Source: Oceanicoccus sagamiensis (GTDB taxonomy: Bacteria > Pseudomonadota > Gammaproteobacteria > Pseudomonadales > Dasaniaceae). Taken from it: DNA of 64,000 bases. Numbering within the stretch: position 1 is the stretch's first letter; each line of letters opens with the position of its first letter. Location of the stretch: contig NZ_CP019343.1 of assembly GCF_002117105.1 (NCBI RefSeq), forward strand, positions 2,294,001 to 2,358,000, given 5' to 3'. The notes below the pieces were generated by a model. That model ran no database searches and was not told the origin of the DNA. It saw nothing but the letters and a program-made list of their open reading frames with translations. Positions 63,349-64,000 of this stretch are shown piece after piece. A program made the position numbers and the translations under genes.

Positions 63349-64000
63349 TTATTGAGTCAGCAGTAATTCCATTAAGGCTTTTTGTGCATGTAAGCGGTTT
63401 TCGGCTTCATCCCAAATAACGGTATCAGGGTGGTCCATCAGTTCGGCGCTGATTTCTTCACCGCGGTGGGCAGGCAGGCAGTGCATATATAAGGCATCGC
63501 TGGCTGCTACCGAGAGTAGCTGGTCATTTAATTGATAGCCGGTAAAGAGTTTTATGCGTTCGGCTTGCTGATCTTCTTGGCCCATGGATGCCCAGACATC
63601 AGTGACTAGCAGATGTGAGTCTTTAGCTGCGGCCACAGGGTCGCGAACAATGCTGACGCGATCTTTGTTGGCCTTGATTAAATCGCTGTTAGGATCAAAC
63701 CCTTCCGGGCAGGCGATACGCAGTTCGAAGTCAAATTGTCGGGCCGCATTAATATAAGACTGACACATATTATTGCCATCACCAATCCAGGTCACTGTTT
63801 TGCCCTGGATGCTGCCTCTGTGTTCGGTAAAGGTTTGCATATCAGCCAGTAGTTGGCAGGGGTGATAGTCGTCGGTAAGTGCGTTAATCACCGGGACCTT
63901 TGAGTTTTGGGCAAAACGCTCGATAATTTCATGGCCAAAGGTACGGATCATAATAATATCCGTCATTGACGATAGCACTCTGGCGCTATCTTCTATCGGT
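63349..64000 (-). CDS. argF: Ornithine carbamoyltransferase (5' end outside window)
   Basis: C-terminal two thirds of the arginine-pathway enzyme that makes citrulline. The frame is open to the window edge ([20 protein letters not shown]). The ornithine-binding [12 protein letters not shown] and catalytic [12 protein letters not shown] motifs identify ornithine rather than aspartate or succinylornithine transferase. The start lies beyond 64000. Confidence 0.94.
   Translation of the reverse strand, partial: PIEDSARVLSSMTDIIMIRTFGHEIIERFAQNSKVPVINALTDDYHPCQLLADMQTFTEHRGSIQGKTVTWIGDGNNMCQSYINAARQFDFELRIACPEGFDPNSDLIKANKDRVSIVRDPVAAAKDSHLLVTDVWASMGQEDQQAERIKLFTGYQLNDQLLSVAASDALYMHCLPAHRGEEISAELMDHPDTVIWDEAENRLHAQKALMELLLTQ

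Overview
The window looks like chromosome of a marine gammaproteobacterium. The block ispB / rplU-rpmA-cgtA-proB / rpsT, the class Ia nrdAB pair, csrA, and the FbpC-type ABC gene beside argF all fit, and by eye the base composition is mid-range. The nearest group by gene content is probably the Cellvibrionales/Spongiibacteraceae sphere; that placement is inference, not a search result. Both ends are cut inside genes: a sugar transferase at the left and argF at the right.

Positions 1-28650 are one large exopolysaccharide locus of the exosortase A (XrtA/PEP-CTERM) type. The plus-strand arm carries the initiating sugar transferase, lipoprotein exporter, chain-length protein, a tyrosine-kinase homologue with a damaged P-loop, an outer-membrane barrel, a DUF3473-type deacetylase, exosortase A, two GT2 enzymes and an O-antigen-ligase-like protein. 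The minus-strand arm is a tightly overlapping operon: a CapK-like adenylate-forming enzyme, four glycosyltransferases (one fused to a deacetylase), a FemAB/BcsL-like acyltransferase, a Wzx flippase and an aspartyl/asparaginyl hydroxylase-like protein. A secreted protein of unknown function sits between the arms. The control module prsK-prsR-prsT (sensor kinase, sigma-54 activator, TPR lipoprotein) closes the locus. One fair sigma-54 promoter and two similar inverted repeats lie upstream of two genes in the locus, and could be PrsR targets.

Positions 28806-46440 are mostly housekeeping: a DUF1631 protein, ispB, rplU-rpmA, cgtA-proB, rpsT, a tyrosine phosphatase, several small hypothetical proteins, an initiator tRNA with a displaced copy of its 3' end, an acyltransferase, dinG, a YqcC-like protein, a divergent FixJ-like/sensor-kinase pair and csrA.

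Positions 46600-57000 look like an accessory catabolic island. A GST-like protein and a TetR regulator diverge from an apparent operon of an FAH-family hydrolase, a small membrane protein, a flavoprotein aromatic hydroxylase, a 126-residue protein, an SDR lacking its catalytic Tyr/Lys, a TonB-dependent receptor and a sulfatase. Together they suggest uptake, desulfation, hydroxylation and hydrolysis of a sulfated aromatic or polyketide-like compound. No ring-cleavage dioxygenase is present. The island is bracketed by two copies of one small gene: a 5'-truncated copy on the left and an intact copy on the right.

Positions 57300-64000 hold nrdB and nrdA, whose upstream region has two DnaA-box-like sites and an NrdR-box-like dyad, then an iron-type ABC ATPase and partial argF.
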